Shown: in pieces, positions 43,329 to 52,130 of the stretch | Layout: each line of letters begins with the position of its first letter | How positions within the stretch are numbered: position 1 is the stretch's first letter | From: Nocardioides sp. YR527 | GTDB taxonomy: Bacteria; Actinomycetota; Actinomycetes; Propionibacteriales; Nocardioidaceae | Direction of reading: 5' to 3' | DNA: 64,000 bases | NCBI RefSeq assembly: GCF_900101045.1 | Contig: NZ_FNFN01000001.1 | Coordinates: forward strand, 62,001-126,000 | Notes under the pieces: model-generated | Seen by the model: the letters and a program-made list of their open reading frames with translations, nothing else | What the model was told of the DNA's origin: nothing | Database searches by the model: none | Translations under genes and position numbers: made by a program

Positions 43329-43907
43329 ATGCACCTCATCAACCTCTTCGGCCCGCCGGCGGTCGGCAAGATGAGCGTGGGCCGGGAGATCGCGGCACGC
43401 ACGCCGTACCGCCTCTTCCACAACCACGCCACGATCGAGCCGCTGCTGGAGGTCTTCGACTGGGAGATGCCGTCGTTCGGGGTGCTCAAGGACGAGTTCC
43501 GGCGACGGGTGATCGAGGAGGCGGTGGCCTCCGAGCTCCCGGGCCTCGTCTTCACCTATGTCTGGGCGCTCGAGCTCCGCGAGGACGCGGAGGCCGTCAC
43601 CAGGCTGGTCGCTCCCGTGGTCGAGGCGGGCGGGAAGGTCGACTGTGTCGAGCTGTACGCCGATCTGCCGACCCGTCTGAGCCGCGAGGGCACCCCGGAG
43701 CGGCTGGCCGCGAAGCCGTCCAAGCGAGACACCGAGTGGGCGAGGGCGAACGTCGTGGACTGGAACGAGCGCCATGTGCTCTCGACCGGCCCGGAGATGC
43801 CGTTCCCGCTGCACTTCCCGCACACCGTGGTCGACAGCACTCGCCTGACCGCGGCCGAGACCGCCGAGGAGATCATCACCCGCCTCGGTCTGCCGACCGA
43901 TCCCTGA
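43329..43907 (+). CDS. P-loop kinase-like protein
   Basis: 192 aa, ATG 43329 (MHLINLFGPPAVGKMSVGRE). The P-loop is GPPAVGKMS, with Met where Ser or Thr normally follows Lys. A shikimate-kinase-like fold is suggested by FHNHATIEPLLEVFDWE and the C-terminal helical end. Small AAA/kinase-type proteins with a GKM P-loop occur in actinobacteria; the substrate is unknown. Divergent from lhr across 49 bp. Confidence 0.72.
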   Translation: MHLINLFGPPAVGKMSVGREIAARTPYRLFHNHATIEPLLEVFDWEMPSFGVLKDEFRRRVIEEAVASELPGLVFTYVWALELREDAEAVTRLVAPVVEAGGKVDCVELYADLPTRLSREGTPERLAAKPSKRDTEWARANVVDWNERHVLSTGPEMPFPLHFPHTVVDSTRLTAAETAEEIITRLGLPTDP

Positions 43908-43954
43908 TATGTGCCGGCTGTCCTGAAACCAGCGCGCGCTCGGCGCCCAGGTGT

Positions 43955-43967
43955 GGTCCAATCCCGC
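43955..43967 (+). promoter_or_regulatory. Candidate MocR half-site at its own start
   Basis: GGTCCAATCCCGC at 43955-43967 matches 11 of 13 bases of the repeat GGGCCAATCCGGC found twice upstream of the APC permease. It ends one base before the preferred mocR start. Suggests autoregulation. Confidence 0.45.
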
Positions 43968-43968
43968 T

Positions 43969-45360
43969 GTGGACCTCGCGCTTGACCTGACCGACCGCGC
44001 CGTACGATCCGCGTCGCTCTACCAGGCGCTGCGCGACGCGATCGGCGACGGCAGGCTGAAGGTGGGCGACCGGCTGCCCGCGAGCCGCGCGCTGGCGTCC
44101 GATCTGGGGATCTCACGCACCACCGTCGCGACGGTCTATGAGCGCCTGGTCGCCGAGGGGTTCCTGGAGTCGCGCGTGGGCGCCGGGACGTACGTCGCGG
44201 CCGCCGCGGGGAGCCCCCGGGTCAGCGCCCCCGGGTCCCTGGCCCCGCGCCCGGGCTGGCGCTGGGCGTCACGGCCGACGAGCGCGGAGGCGGCGGTCCC
44301 GACGTACGACCTGCGGGTGGGGATCCCCGATGCCGAGCTCTTCCCGTTCGACACCTGGCGCCGGATCCTCGCGGCCGAGTCCCGCCTGCGCGGCCACAAC
44401 CCCGGCACCTACGCCTCGCCGGCCGGACTGCCGAGGCTGCGCGAGGCGCTGGCGCACACGGTCGCCTACCACCGCGGGGTGCGGGCCGACCCGGGACAGA
44501 TCGTGGTCACCAGCGGAACCCAGCAGGCGCTCGATCTCGTCGCCCGGGTGCTGCTGGAGCCGGGCGACGTCGTCGCCGTCGAGGACCCCGGCTACCCGTC
44601 CGCGCTCGACCTCTTCGCCTCCCACGGCGCCCGGGTCGTGCCGGTCCCGGTCGACGAGGAAGGGCTGGTCGTCGAGCAGATCCCGGAGCAGGCCCGGCTC
44701 GTCTACACGACCCCGAGCCACCAGTTCCCGCTCGGCGTACGCCTCTCCCTCCCACGCCGCCGAGCCCTCCTCGCCTTCGCGAACACGCATGACGCGGGCA
44801 TCGTGGAGGACGACTACGACAGCGAGTTCCGGTTCACCGAGCGGCCCCTCGAGCCGCTGCACGCCCTCGATGACCAGGGTCGGGTGATCTATGTCGGGAC
44901 CTTCTCCAAGTCGCTGCTTCCCAGCTTGCGTGCCGGCTATCTGGTCACCCCCGGGTCGCTGGTCGATGCGCTGCTCGCCGCCAAGCAGCTCACCGACGGC
45001 TTCGGCTCCGTCCAGCCCCAGGCAGCCCTGGCCCGCTTCCTGGAGGAGGGCCTCCTCGCCCGTCATGTGCGCAAGGCGTCCAAGACGTACGCCGAGCGCC
45101 GCTCGTTCCTCCTCGAGACCCTCGCCACGTGGCCGGTCGAGGTGCTCCCGTCGGCGGCCGGCCTGCACCTGTCCGCCTACGCGGAGCTCCCCGCAGACCT
45201 GCCAGAACGTGCCGCGGCCGCGGGGCTGGCGCTGGACACGATCGGCGCTCATCGGCTGCTGCCCGGCCGCGACGGGCTGTTCCTAGGCTACGGAGCCGTC
45301 CGGACAGAGAGCCTGCCCCGCGGGCTCGAGCTCCTGGCCACCCTCGCGGGCTGGGCGTGA
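43969..45360 (+). CDS. MocR/PdxR-type GntR-aminotransferase regulator
   Basis: 463 aa from GTG 43969 (VDLALDLTDRAVRSASLYQA), or 469 from GTG 43951. The later GTG is preferred because it starts like other MocR proteins and leaves the repeat-like motif upstream; no Shine-Dalgarno is visible, so it may be leaderless. Winged-helix GntR domain at about 1-75 (LPASRALASDLGISRTTVATVYERL), then a class I aminotransferase domain with PLP Lys in GTFSKSLLPSLRAGYL. PLP-bound MocR proteins bind direct repeats and sense amino acids or vitamers. Convergent with an APC permease, overlapping by 78 bp. Confidence 0.9.
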   Translation: MDLALDLTDRAVRSASLYQALRDAIGDGRLKVGDRLPASRALASDLGISRTTVATVYERLVAEGFLESRVGAGTYVAAAAGSPRVSAPGSLAPRPGWRWASRPTSAEAAVPTYDLRVGIPDAELFPFDTWRRILAAESRLRGHNPGTYASPAGLPRLREALAHTVAYHRGVRADPGQIVVTSGTQQALDLVARVLLEPGDVVAVEDPGYPSALDLFASHGARVVPVPVDEEGLVVEQIPEQARLVYTTPSHQFPLGVRLSLPRRRALLAFANTHDAGIVEDDYDSEFRFTERPLEPLHALDDQGRVIYVGTFSKSLLPSLRAGYLVTPGSLVDALLAAKQLTDGFGSVQPQAALARFLEEGLLARHVRKASKTYAERRSFLLETLATWPVEVLPSAAGLHLSAYAELPADLPERAAAAGLALDTIGAHRLLPGRDGLFLGYGAVRTESLPRGLELLATLAGWA

Positions 45361-46593
45361 GCGGTCTCGTCCCGAGCGGACCAGCGACCAGGCCAGACCG
45401 GCCCCGCCGCAGAGCACCGGGCCGAGCAGGTGGGCACCGGTGAGACCCAGCAGGATCAGCGCGGCGACCATCGAGCAGACCGCTGCCCACCACGACATCG
45501 TGCCCCGCGGGAGCAGGCGCAGCGCGGCCGCGGCGCCGACGACGTAGAGCAGGGAGAAGGTCCCCGACGCCATCAGCAGGAGGGCGTCCGTCGAGGTGCC
45601 TGCGATCCAGATGACCGCGAGAGAACCGAGCGCGATCGCACTGATGGCGAGCAACGAGCGGCGCGGGATACCGGACCCGGGCTCGGCCAGGAACCGGGGC
45701 AACGCACCCTCGCGGGCCAGCGCCGCCCCGAGCCGTGAGCCGCCGGCGAAGTAGGCGTTGATCGCCCCGATGGTCAGCAGCACCGCGACCACGGCCGTCA
45801 CAGGTCGCGCGGGCTCCCCGAAGCCCAGGACGAGCAGGTCCGCCAGCGGTGCGGCACCGGAGGTGGACCCCAGCGAGGCGACGGTGGCGAAGGCGATCCC
45901 GAGGTAGAGCACCGTCACGATCCCGAGCGCCAGGAACGTCGCCCGGCGGATGTCGCGCGCCGGGTCGCGGTACTCGGCCGAGAGCGAGGAGAGGATCTCC
46001 CACCCCGCGAACGCCCACACCAGCATCGCCGCCGCGGTGCCGACCGACCCCCAGCCGTGCGGCGCGAACGGCGTCAGCCGCCCTAGCTCGGCGTGCGGCA
46101 GCGCCACCAGAACGGCAACCGCGAGCAGCACCGCGATCGCTCCCGCGATCCCCAGCTGCACGCCCCCGGACACCTTGATCCCGAACCAGTTCATCGCGGT
46201 GACCAGCACGATGATCCCCGCCGTCGCCGCCAGCGACATGCCCCGGCCCCCACCGAAGGCGTCGGCGACGTACGCCCCGCCGAACCCCGCCGCGACCGGC
46301 GCCCCCACGCCGATCGTCAGGTAGAACGCCCAGCCCACCATCGTCGCGATGTGCTGGTTGAAGGCGAGTCGTGCGTACGTCGCCACCCCGCCGCCGTCAG
46401 GATGCCGCGCCCCCAGCGCGGCGAAGGTCGCCGCCAGCGGCACCGAGAGCGCGATCAGGGCCACCCAGGCCACGAGCGAGGCCGGTCCGGCCTCGTTCGC
46501 CGCCAGCGCGGGCAGGGAGATGACACCGGTGCCGAGCACCGCACCGAGGGTGAGAGCCGCGCCCTGGGGCACGGAGAGTCCGTCGTTCTTCAC
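45283..46593 (-). CDS. APC-superfamily amino-acid permease
   Basis: 436 aa, about 12 membrane helices, ATG 46591-46593. Family N-terminus VPQGAALTLGAVLGTGVISL and VGWAFYLTIGVGAPV; core FAGWEILSSLSAEYRDPARDIRRAT is typical of the APC/YjeH-like group. Transports an unknown amino acid or amine. The last 25 residues overlap the 3' end of the mocR gene in antisense. Two 12-bp direct repeats lie upstream and are candidate MocR sites. Confidence 0.92.
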   Translation of the reverse strand: MKNDGLSVPQGAALTLGAVLGTGVISLPALAANEAGPASLVAWVALIALSVPLAATFAALGARHPDGGGVATYARLAFNQHIATMVGWAFYLTIGVGAPVAAGFGGAYVADAFGGGRGMSLAATAGIIVLVTAMNWFGIKVSGGVQLGIAGAIAVLLAVAVLVALPHAELGRLTPFAPHGWGSVGTAAAMLVWAFAGWEILSSLSAEYRDPARDIRRATFLALGIVTVLYLGIAFATVASLGSTSGAAPLADLLVLGFGEPARPVTAVVAVLLTIGAINAYFAGGSRLGAALAREGALPRFLAEPGSGIPRRSLLAISAIALGSLAVIWIAGTSTDALLLMASGTFSLLYVVGAAAALRLLPRGTMSWWAAVCSMVAALILLGLTGAHLLGPVLCGGAGLAWSLVRSGRDRSRPAREGGQELEPAGQALCPDGSVA

Positions 46594-46630
46594 GCACTCG
46601 ACGCTAGTGATCGAGGACCCCTCCGCGCCC

Positions 46631-46666
46631 GGCCAATCCGGCCCCCGTCTCCTGGGCCAATCCGGC
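46631..46666. promoter_or_regulatory. Paired 12-bp direct repeats upstream of permease
   Basis: GGCCAATCCGGC at 46631-46642 and again at 46655-46666, exact and 24 bp apart start to start. They are 38-73 bp upstream of the permease ATG. MocR-family regulators bind direct repeats of this kind, and a variant lies at the mocR start. Confidence 0.6.
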
Positions 46667-46678
46667 GGCCGACCCCGC

Positions 46679-47509
46679 CTACCGTACGTTCCGCCGCACC
46701 CGCTCCTCGTAGGCCGCCCGCGCCGCCGGATCGACGCCCGCGAGCAGCTGCGAGGCGTTGGTGGCCCGGTCGACGAAGTCCTGGAACCGGCGCGGCATCG
46801 CCTGGGTGATCTTGGTCAGGGTCTGGGCCCAGTTGGGCACCCAGACCTCGGGCCGCGGCTCGCGGATGACCGACTCGATCGCGGCGGCGACGTCCTCGGG
46901 AGTGACCGGCTTCATCCCCTTCGCCTGTGGCACTCCATCGGCCAGCTCGGTCTGCACCACCGCCGGCAGGATCAGCGAGACATCGACCCCGGACGGTGCC
47001 AGCTCCATCCGCAGCGCCTCCGAGAAGCCGACGACGGCGAACTTCGAGGCCGAGTAGGTCGCCGCGTCCGGCACCGGCACCCGCCCGACTGCCGAGGCGA
47101 CGTTGACGATGTGACCCTGCCCTCGATCGACCATGGCCGGTGCGACCGCCTTGATCCCGTTGATCGGGCCGTGCACGTTGACCTCGAAGATCGCCCGGGT
47201 GAGCGCGTCCTCCTCCTTCAGGACCGACCCGAGCGGCATGATCCCGGCGTTGTTGACCAGCACGTCCCACGGCCCGAGGTCGGCGACCGACTCGAGGAAC
47301 GCACGCCAGGATGCGGGGTCGGTGACGTCGAGATGTGCGGCCACGACCCGCGACCCGAACTCGGCGGTCACATCCTCCAGCAGGTCCGGGTCCAGGTCGC
47401 CGACGGCGACCGACGCCCCCGCACGGGCCAGCCGCTCGACCGTGGCGCGGCCGATGCCCCGGGCGCCTCCGGTGACGATGACGGAGGTTCCCTCGATCTG
47501 GCGTGTCAT
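46679..47509 (-). CDS. Short-chain dehydrogenase/reductase
   Basis: 276 aa, ATG overlapping the stop of the ligase gene. Classical SDR: NAD-binding TGGARGIG near residues 13-20, NNAG, and YSASK catalytic Tyr/Lys. C-terminal VWVPNWAQTLTKITQAMPRR. Last of four coupled genes. Likely oxidises the alcohol made by the P450 (inference). Confidence 0.92.
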   Translation of the reverse strand: MTRQIEGTSVIVTGGARGIGRATVERLARAGASVAVGDLDPDLLEDVTAEFGSRVVAAHLDVTDPASWRAFLESVADLGPWDVLVNNAGIMPLGSVLKEEDALTRAIFEVNVHGPINGIKAVAPAMVDRGQGHIVNVASAVGRVPVPDAATYSASKFAVVGFSEALRMELAPSGVDVSLILPAVVQTELADGVPQAKGMKPVTPEDVAAAIESVIREPRPEVWVPNWAQTLTKITQAMPRRFQDFVDRATNASQLLAGVDPAARAAYEERVRRNVR

Positions 47510-49071
47510 GACTCTCCTTCGGCGGTGCGGACCATGCTGCGTACGGCTTTTCTGTCGGTCTTGCCCACGCTGGTGACGGGGATGGCGTCCAGGATCAGCA
47601 CCTCGCGGGGGTACTTGTGCGGCGCGAGCCGCGTCTTGACGAAGGCGATCAGCTCCTCGGGGGTGGTGCGTGCGCCGGGATGGAGAGCGACGGCCGCGAC
47701 CACCTCCTCGCCCCTCTGAGCGTCCGGGCGGCCGACCACCGCGGCGGCGGTGACGGCCTCGTGGGCGAGCAGCGCGTCCTCGACGTCGCGGGGGAAGACG
47801 TTGAACCCGCCCCGGATGATCAGGTCCTTGATCCGGTCGTCGACGTAGAGATAGCCGTCGGCGTCGAAGTGGCCGATGTCGCCAGTGTGCAGCCAGCCGT
47901 CGACGACGGTCGCCGCGGTCTGCGCCGGGTCGTTCCAGTAGCCCTGCATCACCCCGGGACCACGCACCCAGATCTCGCCCTCCTCGCCCGTGGGGACGGG
48001 TGAACCGTCGGGGCCGGCGATGATCACCTCGGCGTGCGAGAGCGGCTTGCCGACGCTGCCGGGCCGCGACTCCTCGACGGTCGAGGCGGCGATCACCGCG
48101 CTCGACTCGGTGCAGCCGTAGCCCTCCAGGATGGTCACCCCGAAGGCCTCCTCGGTCTTCTCCCGCAGCGCCGGCAGCAGCGGTGCGCCACCGCTGCCGA
48201 AGGAGCGCAGCGAGCTCAGGTCGTAGTCCTGGTAGGGCTGGTCGAGCAGCATCTGCAGCATCGAGGGCACCACCGTGCTCGACTCCACCCGGTGCTCCTG
48301 GGCGAGCTCGAGCCAGCCCTTGGCGTCGAACCACCGCTGCAGCACCGAGCTCTGCCGGCGCGAGGAGTGCATGCCGCTGATCACCACGATCAGGCCGTAC
48401 GCATGGGAGAGCGGCAGCGGCAGCAGCCACCGTGTCGTGCCCTGGCTCTCCCCGACCCGGCTGAGGGCGTGCCCGGACTCCCACAGCCCGCGGTGGCTCA
48501 GCATCACGCCCTTGGCCCGTCCGGTGGTGCCGCCGGTGTAGAGCAGCGCGGCGAGGTCGTCGTCACCGCGAGGGGCGATGTCGATCGGGGCGGCGCTCTC
48601 CAGGCTCTCGTACGCCACCGCATCGGTTCCCTCGGCTGTGTCATGAGCTGGGTCCCCGGCGACGATGACGGTGAGCTCGAGACCTTCCGAGGCCGCCTGG
48701 ATCAGCGGCAGCAGCTCGGGCGTGACGATGGCCGCCGTGGCCCCGGAGTCCTCCAGGATGTGGCGCAGCTCGGGCGGGGTCTGCAGGAAGATCACCGGCG
48801 TCACGACCGCGCCGAGGCGCCACAGGGCGCGATAGCTGACGAAGACCTCCGGGGTGTTCATGGTGAGCACCACGACCCGGTCACCGGGCTCGATCCCGAG
48901 CTTGCCCAGGCCGCCGGCGACCCGCGCGGACCGCTCGGCGATCTCGGCGGAGGAGTGCCAGGTGCCCTCGAAGAAGACCATCGGGTGGTCGCCGTGACGG
49001 GCGTAGGACTCCTCGGCCAGCACCGCCAGGTTGTGCCGGCCCGGAAGCGCGCTCATCCGCGTCTCGGTCAT
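47506..49071 (-). CDS. AMP-dependent acyl-CoA synthetase
   Basis: 521 aa, ATG 49069-49071, overlapping the aldehyde dehydrogenase stop. ANL-family motifs: P-loop LLYTGGTTGRAKGVMLSH, GYGCTESSAV, GEIWVRGPGVMQGYW, TGDIGHFDADGYLYV and SVGKTDRKAVRSMV. Activates a carboxylic acid to its CoA thioester. The acid is probably the product of the upstream oxidation steps. Confidence 0.93.
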   Translation of the reverse strand: MTETRMSALPGRHNLAVLAEESYARHGDHPMVFFEGTWHSSAEIAERSARVAGGLGKLGIEPGDRVVVLTMNTPEVFVSYRALWRLGAVVTPVIFLQTPPELRHILEDSGATAAIVTPELLPLIQAASEGLELTVIVAGDPAHDTAEGTDAVAYESLESAAPIDIAPRGDDDLAALLYTGGTTGRAKGVMLSHRGLWESGHALSRVGESQGTTRWLLPLPLSHAYGLIVVISGMHSSRRQSSVLQRWFDAKGWLELAQEHRVESSTVVPSMLQMLLDQPYQDYDLSSLRSFGSGGAPLLPALREKTEEAFGVTILEGYGCTESSAVIAASTVEESRPGSVGKPLSHAEVIIAGPDGSPVPTGEEGEIWVRGPGVMQGYWNDPAQTAATVVDGWLHTGDIGHFDADGYLYVDDRIKDLIIRGGFNVFPRDVEDALLAHEAVTAAAVVGRPDAQRGEEVVAAVALHPGARTTPEELIAFVKTRLAPHKYPREVLILDAIPVTSVGKTDRKAVRSMVRTAEGES

Positions 49072-50657
49072 CGCAGCCCCAGCTTCCGCAGCGCCTTGAG
49101 CTGCCCGTTGCCCAGCGCGACGAACTTCTCGACCGTCTGCCCCTTGAACGGCCCGACCGGGCCCATCCGGGAGGCCGCGAGGGTCTGGGCGTCGGTGAAC
49201 TTCCGGATCCCGTCGGCGCCGTGGCGGCGACCGAGCCCGCTCGATCCCATGCCACCCATCCCGGCCTCGATGCTCCCGGCGGCCAGGGCGGCGCCGTCGT
49301 TGATGTTCACCGCGCCCGCGCGGATCCGGCGAGCGATCATGTCGGCCTCGCGCACGTTCTTGCTGAACACGCTCGCCGAGAGCCCGGCCTCGCCCTGGTT
49401 GGCGATCCGGACCGCCTCCTCGTCGCTGTTCGCGCGGTAGAGCGCGAGGACCGGCCCGAAGGTCTCGCCCAGGCACAGGTCCATCTCGTCGGTGACGCCC
49501 TCCAGGACGGTCGGGGCGAAGGCGTACGGACCCACCTCGGCGAGCGGCTCGCCACCGGCCAGCACGGTCGCGCCCTTCGCCACCGCGTCGGCGACGTGGG
49601 CGGTGACCTTGTCGAGCTGCGCCTGGGAGGCCAGCGACCCGACGTCGGCCGAGTAGTCGAAGCTCTGCCCGACCACCTGGCTCTCGGTCTCGGCGACCAG
49701 CGCCTGGCGGAAGGCGTCGTAGACGGCCTCGTGCACCACCACGCGCTCGATGTGGACGCACATCTGGCCGGTGTTGGCGAAGGCCGCCATCACCGTGCCG
49801 CGAGCGGCCTGGGCGAGGTCGGCGTCGCGGCGGACGATGAGCGGGTTCTTCCCGCCGAGCTCGAGCGAGGCGCCGATCAACCGGCCCGCGGCGCGCTGGG
49901 CCACGATCCGTCCGGTGGCCGTCGAGCCGGTGAAGGCGACGTAGTCGACGTTGTCGATGACCGCCTCACCTGTGGCCGCTCCCGGCCCGGTCACGACCTG
50001 CCAGACGTGCTCGGGCAGCCCCGCCTCGGCCATCAGCGCCCTCGCCCACAGCAGCGTCAGCGGCGCCTGCGGGTCGGCCTTGCTGATCACGGCCGCTCCG
50101 GCGAGCAGGGCCGGGATGGCGTCGCCGACCCCGAGGTAGAGCGGGTAGTTCCACGGCGAGATGATCCCGACGACCTGCTTCGGCACCCGCACCTCCTTCA
50201 CGGAGGTGATGCCGGGGATGGCCCCGCGCACGCGCTTGTCGGCCAGGTACGTCTGGCCGCGCCGGGCGTAGTGGCGGGCGATGGTGCCGACCTGGAGAAT
50301 CTCCTGCCAGGCGTGGTAGCGGGCCTTGCCCATCTCCCACTGGATCAGGTCGAGCACCTCGTCCTGGCGCTCGACCAGCAGGTCGTGGAAGCGGAGCATG
50401 ACCTCGGCACGGTCCGAGAAGTCGAGCGTGGCCCAGTCGGGCTGGGCCGCCCGCGCCGCGGCCGCGGCCTCAGCGACGTCCGCGGCGGTCACCGAGGGCA
50501 CCGGAGCGGTCGGCATCGCGTCGTACGGCGCGGTCGCGGTCAGCGTGCCGTCCCCTCCGGAGACCGGGGCCGAGACCCACCGGGTCCAGGAGGCGAGGCG
50601 TGCGTCGTCGACCCATCCGGGACGTACGCTCTCGGTCTCGGTTGTCTTCGTGGTCAT
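49068..50657 (-). CDS. Aldehyde dehydrogenase
   Basis: 529 aa, ATG 50655-50657. ALDH superfamily: PWNYPLYLGVGDAIPALLAG, FTGSTATGRIVAQRAAGRLI, catalytic Glu in ELGGKNP and nucleophilic Cys in TGQMCVHIERV. Closest to the succinate-semialdehyde dehydrogenase branch. Long N-terminal extension (about 50 residues). Its start lies 8 bp after the P450 stop. Likely converts the aldehyde to acid for the next gene's ligase. Confidence 0.93.
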   Translation of the reverse strand: MTTKTTETESVRPGWVDDARLASWTRWVSAPVSGGDGTLTATAPYDAMPTAPVPSVTAADVAEAAAAARAAQPDWATLDFSDRAEVMLRFHDLLVERQDEVLDLIQWEMGKARYHAWQEILQVGTIARHYARRGQTYLADKRVRGAIPGITSVKEVRVPKQVVGIISPWNYPLYLGVGDAIPALLAGAAVISKADPQAPLTLLWARALMAEAGLPEHVWQVVTGPGAATGEAVIDNVDYVAFTGSTATGRIVAQRAAGRLIGASLELGGKNPLIVRRDADLAQAARGTVMAAFANTGQMCVHIERVVVHEAVYDAFRQALVAETESQVVGQSFDYSADVGSLASQAQLDKVTAHVADAVAKGATVLAGGEPLAEVGPYAFAPTVLEGVTDEMDLCLGETFGPVLALYRANSDEEAVRIANQGEAGLSASVFSKNVREADMIARRIRAGAVNINDGAALAAGSIEAGMGGMGSSGLGRRHGADGIRKFTDAQTLAASRMGPVGPFKGQTVEKFVALGNGQLKALRKLGLR

Positions 50658-50665
50658 CGATCTCC

Positions 50666-52006
50666 TCAGATCCGGGTCAGGTGGATGGGGTTGCCGTCCT
50701 TCGGGAACGGCAGCGAACTGTTGTCGAGAGGGGCGCGGTAGCCGGGGGAGACGCTCCACCGGTACTCGCGCAGGAGCCGGTGCAGGATGGACTTGACCTC
50801 CAGGCCGGCGAAGTAGAGACCGATGCACTTGTGCACCCCGCCGCCGAACGGCTCCCACGCCATGCGGTGGCTCTTGTCCTCGCGCCGATGCGGCGCGAAC
50901 CGCTCGGGGTCGAACACGGTCGGGTTGGTCCAGTAGTCCTCCATCATGTGGCTGAACTGGACCCCGACCATCACGCCGGTGTCGGCGGGGATGCGGACGC
51001 CGAGGAGGCGGGTCTCCTTGACCGTACGCCGGATCAGCGCCGGCACCGGGGCACGCAGCCGCAGCGCCTCCTTCATCACCAGGTCGAGGCTCTGCAGGCT
51101 CTCGAGCTCGGGCATGGTCGGAGCCGGCCCGAGTGCAAGCGACTCCGCGCGGCAGCGCTGCTGCCACTGCGGATGCTGGCCGAGGTACTGCAGCATCGTC
51201 GAGGTGGTGATGGTCGAGGTGTCGTGGGCGGCCATCATCAGGAAGATCATGTGGTTGACGACGTCCTCGTCGCTGAACCGCTCGCCGTCGTCGGTCTCGA
51301 TGTGGCACAGCACCGAGAAGATGTCGTCGCTCTGCTTCGCGCGTTTGGCGGGAAGGTAGTGGCGCAGGAACCCCTCGAGCACCTTCCGTCCACGGAAAGC
51401 CCTGCCCCAGCGGGTCAGCGGCACATCGGCACGTACGACCCCGGGGGCCGCCTGCACGCAGGCGATGAACGCCTTGTTGACCCGGTCCATCTCGGCACGG
51501 CTGGTCTCGGAGGCCCCACCCATGAAGATGTCCGCGGCGATGTCGAGGGTGAGCTGCTTGAGTCGCGGGTAGGCCTGGAACGCCGGAGTGTGGGCCCAGC
51601 CGCGCATGCCACGTGCGATCGCCGGGTGCATCGCGGTCGTGTAGGTGGCGAGCCGGTCCCGGGTGAAGGCCTCCTGCATGATGCGGCGATGGGCGTGGTG
51701 CTCGTCGAGGTCGAGCAGCATCAGGCCACGGTCGAAGAAGGGGCCGACGATCTGTCCCCAGGCCGGCCCGTTGGCGTACGCCTTCTCCTTGTTGCGCAGC
51801 ACTGCCTCGCACGCGTCGGGGCCGAGCACGACCACCCCGGTCTCGCCGGCACGGAAGAACGGCGAGACCGGGCCGTACGTCTCCCACTGGTGCCGGTAGA
51901 AGCCGACCGGGTCGCGCGAGTAGTCCAGCAGCCGGCCGACCCAGGGGAGGCCGCGGTCGCCGGGCACGAGTCGTGGGACCTCTCGAAGCGCCTCGGTCGC
52001 TGTCAT
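50666..52006 (-). CDS. Cytochrome P450
   Basis: 446 aa from ATG 52004-52006 (MTATEALREVPRLVPGDRGL); an upstream ATG at 52066 would put the start in the operator. P450 signs: I-helix AAHDTSTITT, K-helix MKEALRLRAPVP, and heme-thiolate loop FGGGVHKCIG with Cys394. No ferredoxin is encoded nearby. First gene of the four-gene operon; hydroxylates an unknown hydrophobic substrate. Confidence 0.94.
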   Translation of the reverse strand: MTATEALREVPRLVPGDRGLPWVGRLLDYSRDPVGFYRHQWETYGPVSPFFRAGETGVVVLGPDACEAVLRNKEKAYANGPAWGQIVGPFFDRGLMLLDLDEHHAHRRIMQEAFTRDRLATYTTAMHPAIARGMRGWAHTPAFQAYPRLKQLTLDIAADIFMGGASETSRAEMDRVNKAFIACVQAAPGVVRADVPLTRWGRAFRGRKVLEGFLRHYLPAKRAKQSDDIFSVLCHIETDDGERFSDEDVVNHMIFLMMAAHDTSTITTSTMLQYLGQHPQWQQRCRAESLALGPAPTMPELESLQSLDLVMKEALRLRAPVPALIRRTVKETRLLGVRIPADTGVMVGVQFSHMMEDYWTNPTVFDPERFAPHRREDKSHRMAWEPFGGGVHKCIGLYFAGLEVKSILHRLLREYRWSVSPGYRAPLDNSSLPFPKDGNPIHLTRI

Positions 52007-52067
52007 GGTGCCTGATCCATCGTGTCCGACCTCCCGGTCCCGAGTGACTCTGCTGAGGGTAGTCAAC

Positions 52068-52081
52068 TAGAACATGTTCCC
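52068..52081. promoter_or_regulatory. KstR-like palindrome in divergent promoter
   Basis: TAGAACATGTTCCC matches T-n2-AAC-n2-GTT-n2-A, the published KstR pattern, at all but the last base; core GAACATGTTC is a perfect 10-bp palindrome. It is upstream of the P450 (start 52006) and of the FAD oxidoreductase (52131). A TetR-type regulator is plausible; none is coded in the window. Confidence 0.5.
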
Positions 52082-52130
52082 GCAGCCGATCGGCGGGCAT
52101 GGATGGGCATCGTGCGTTGTTGAGGTGTGC

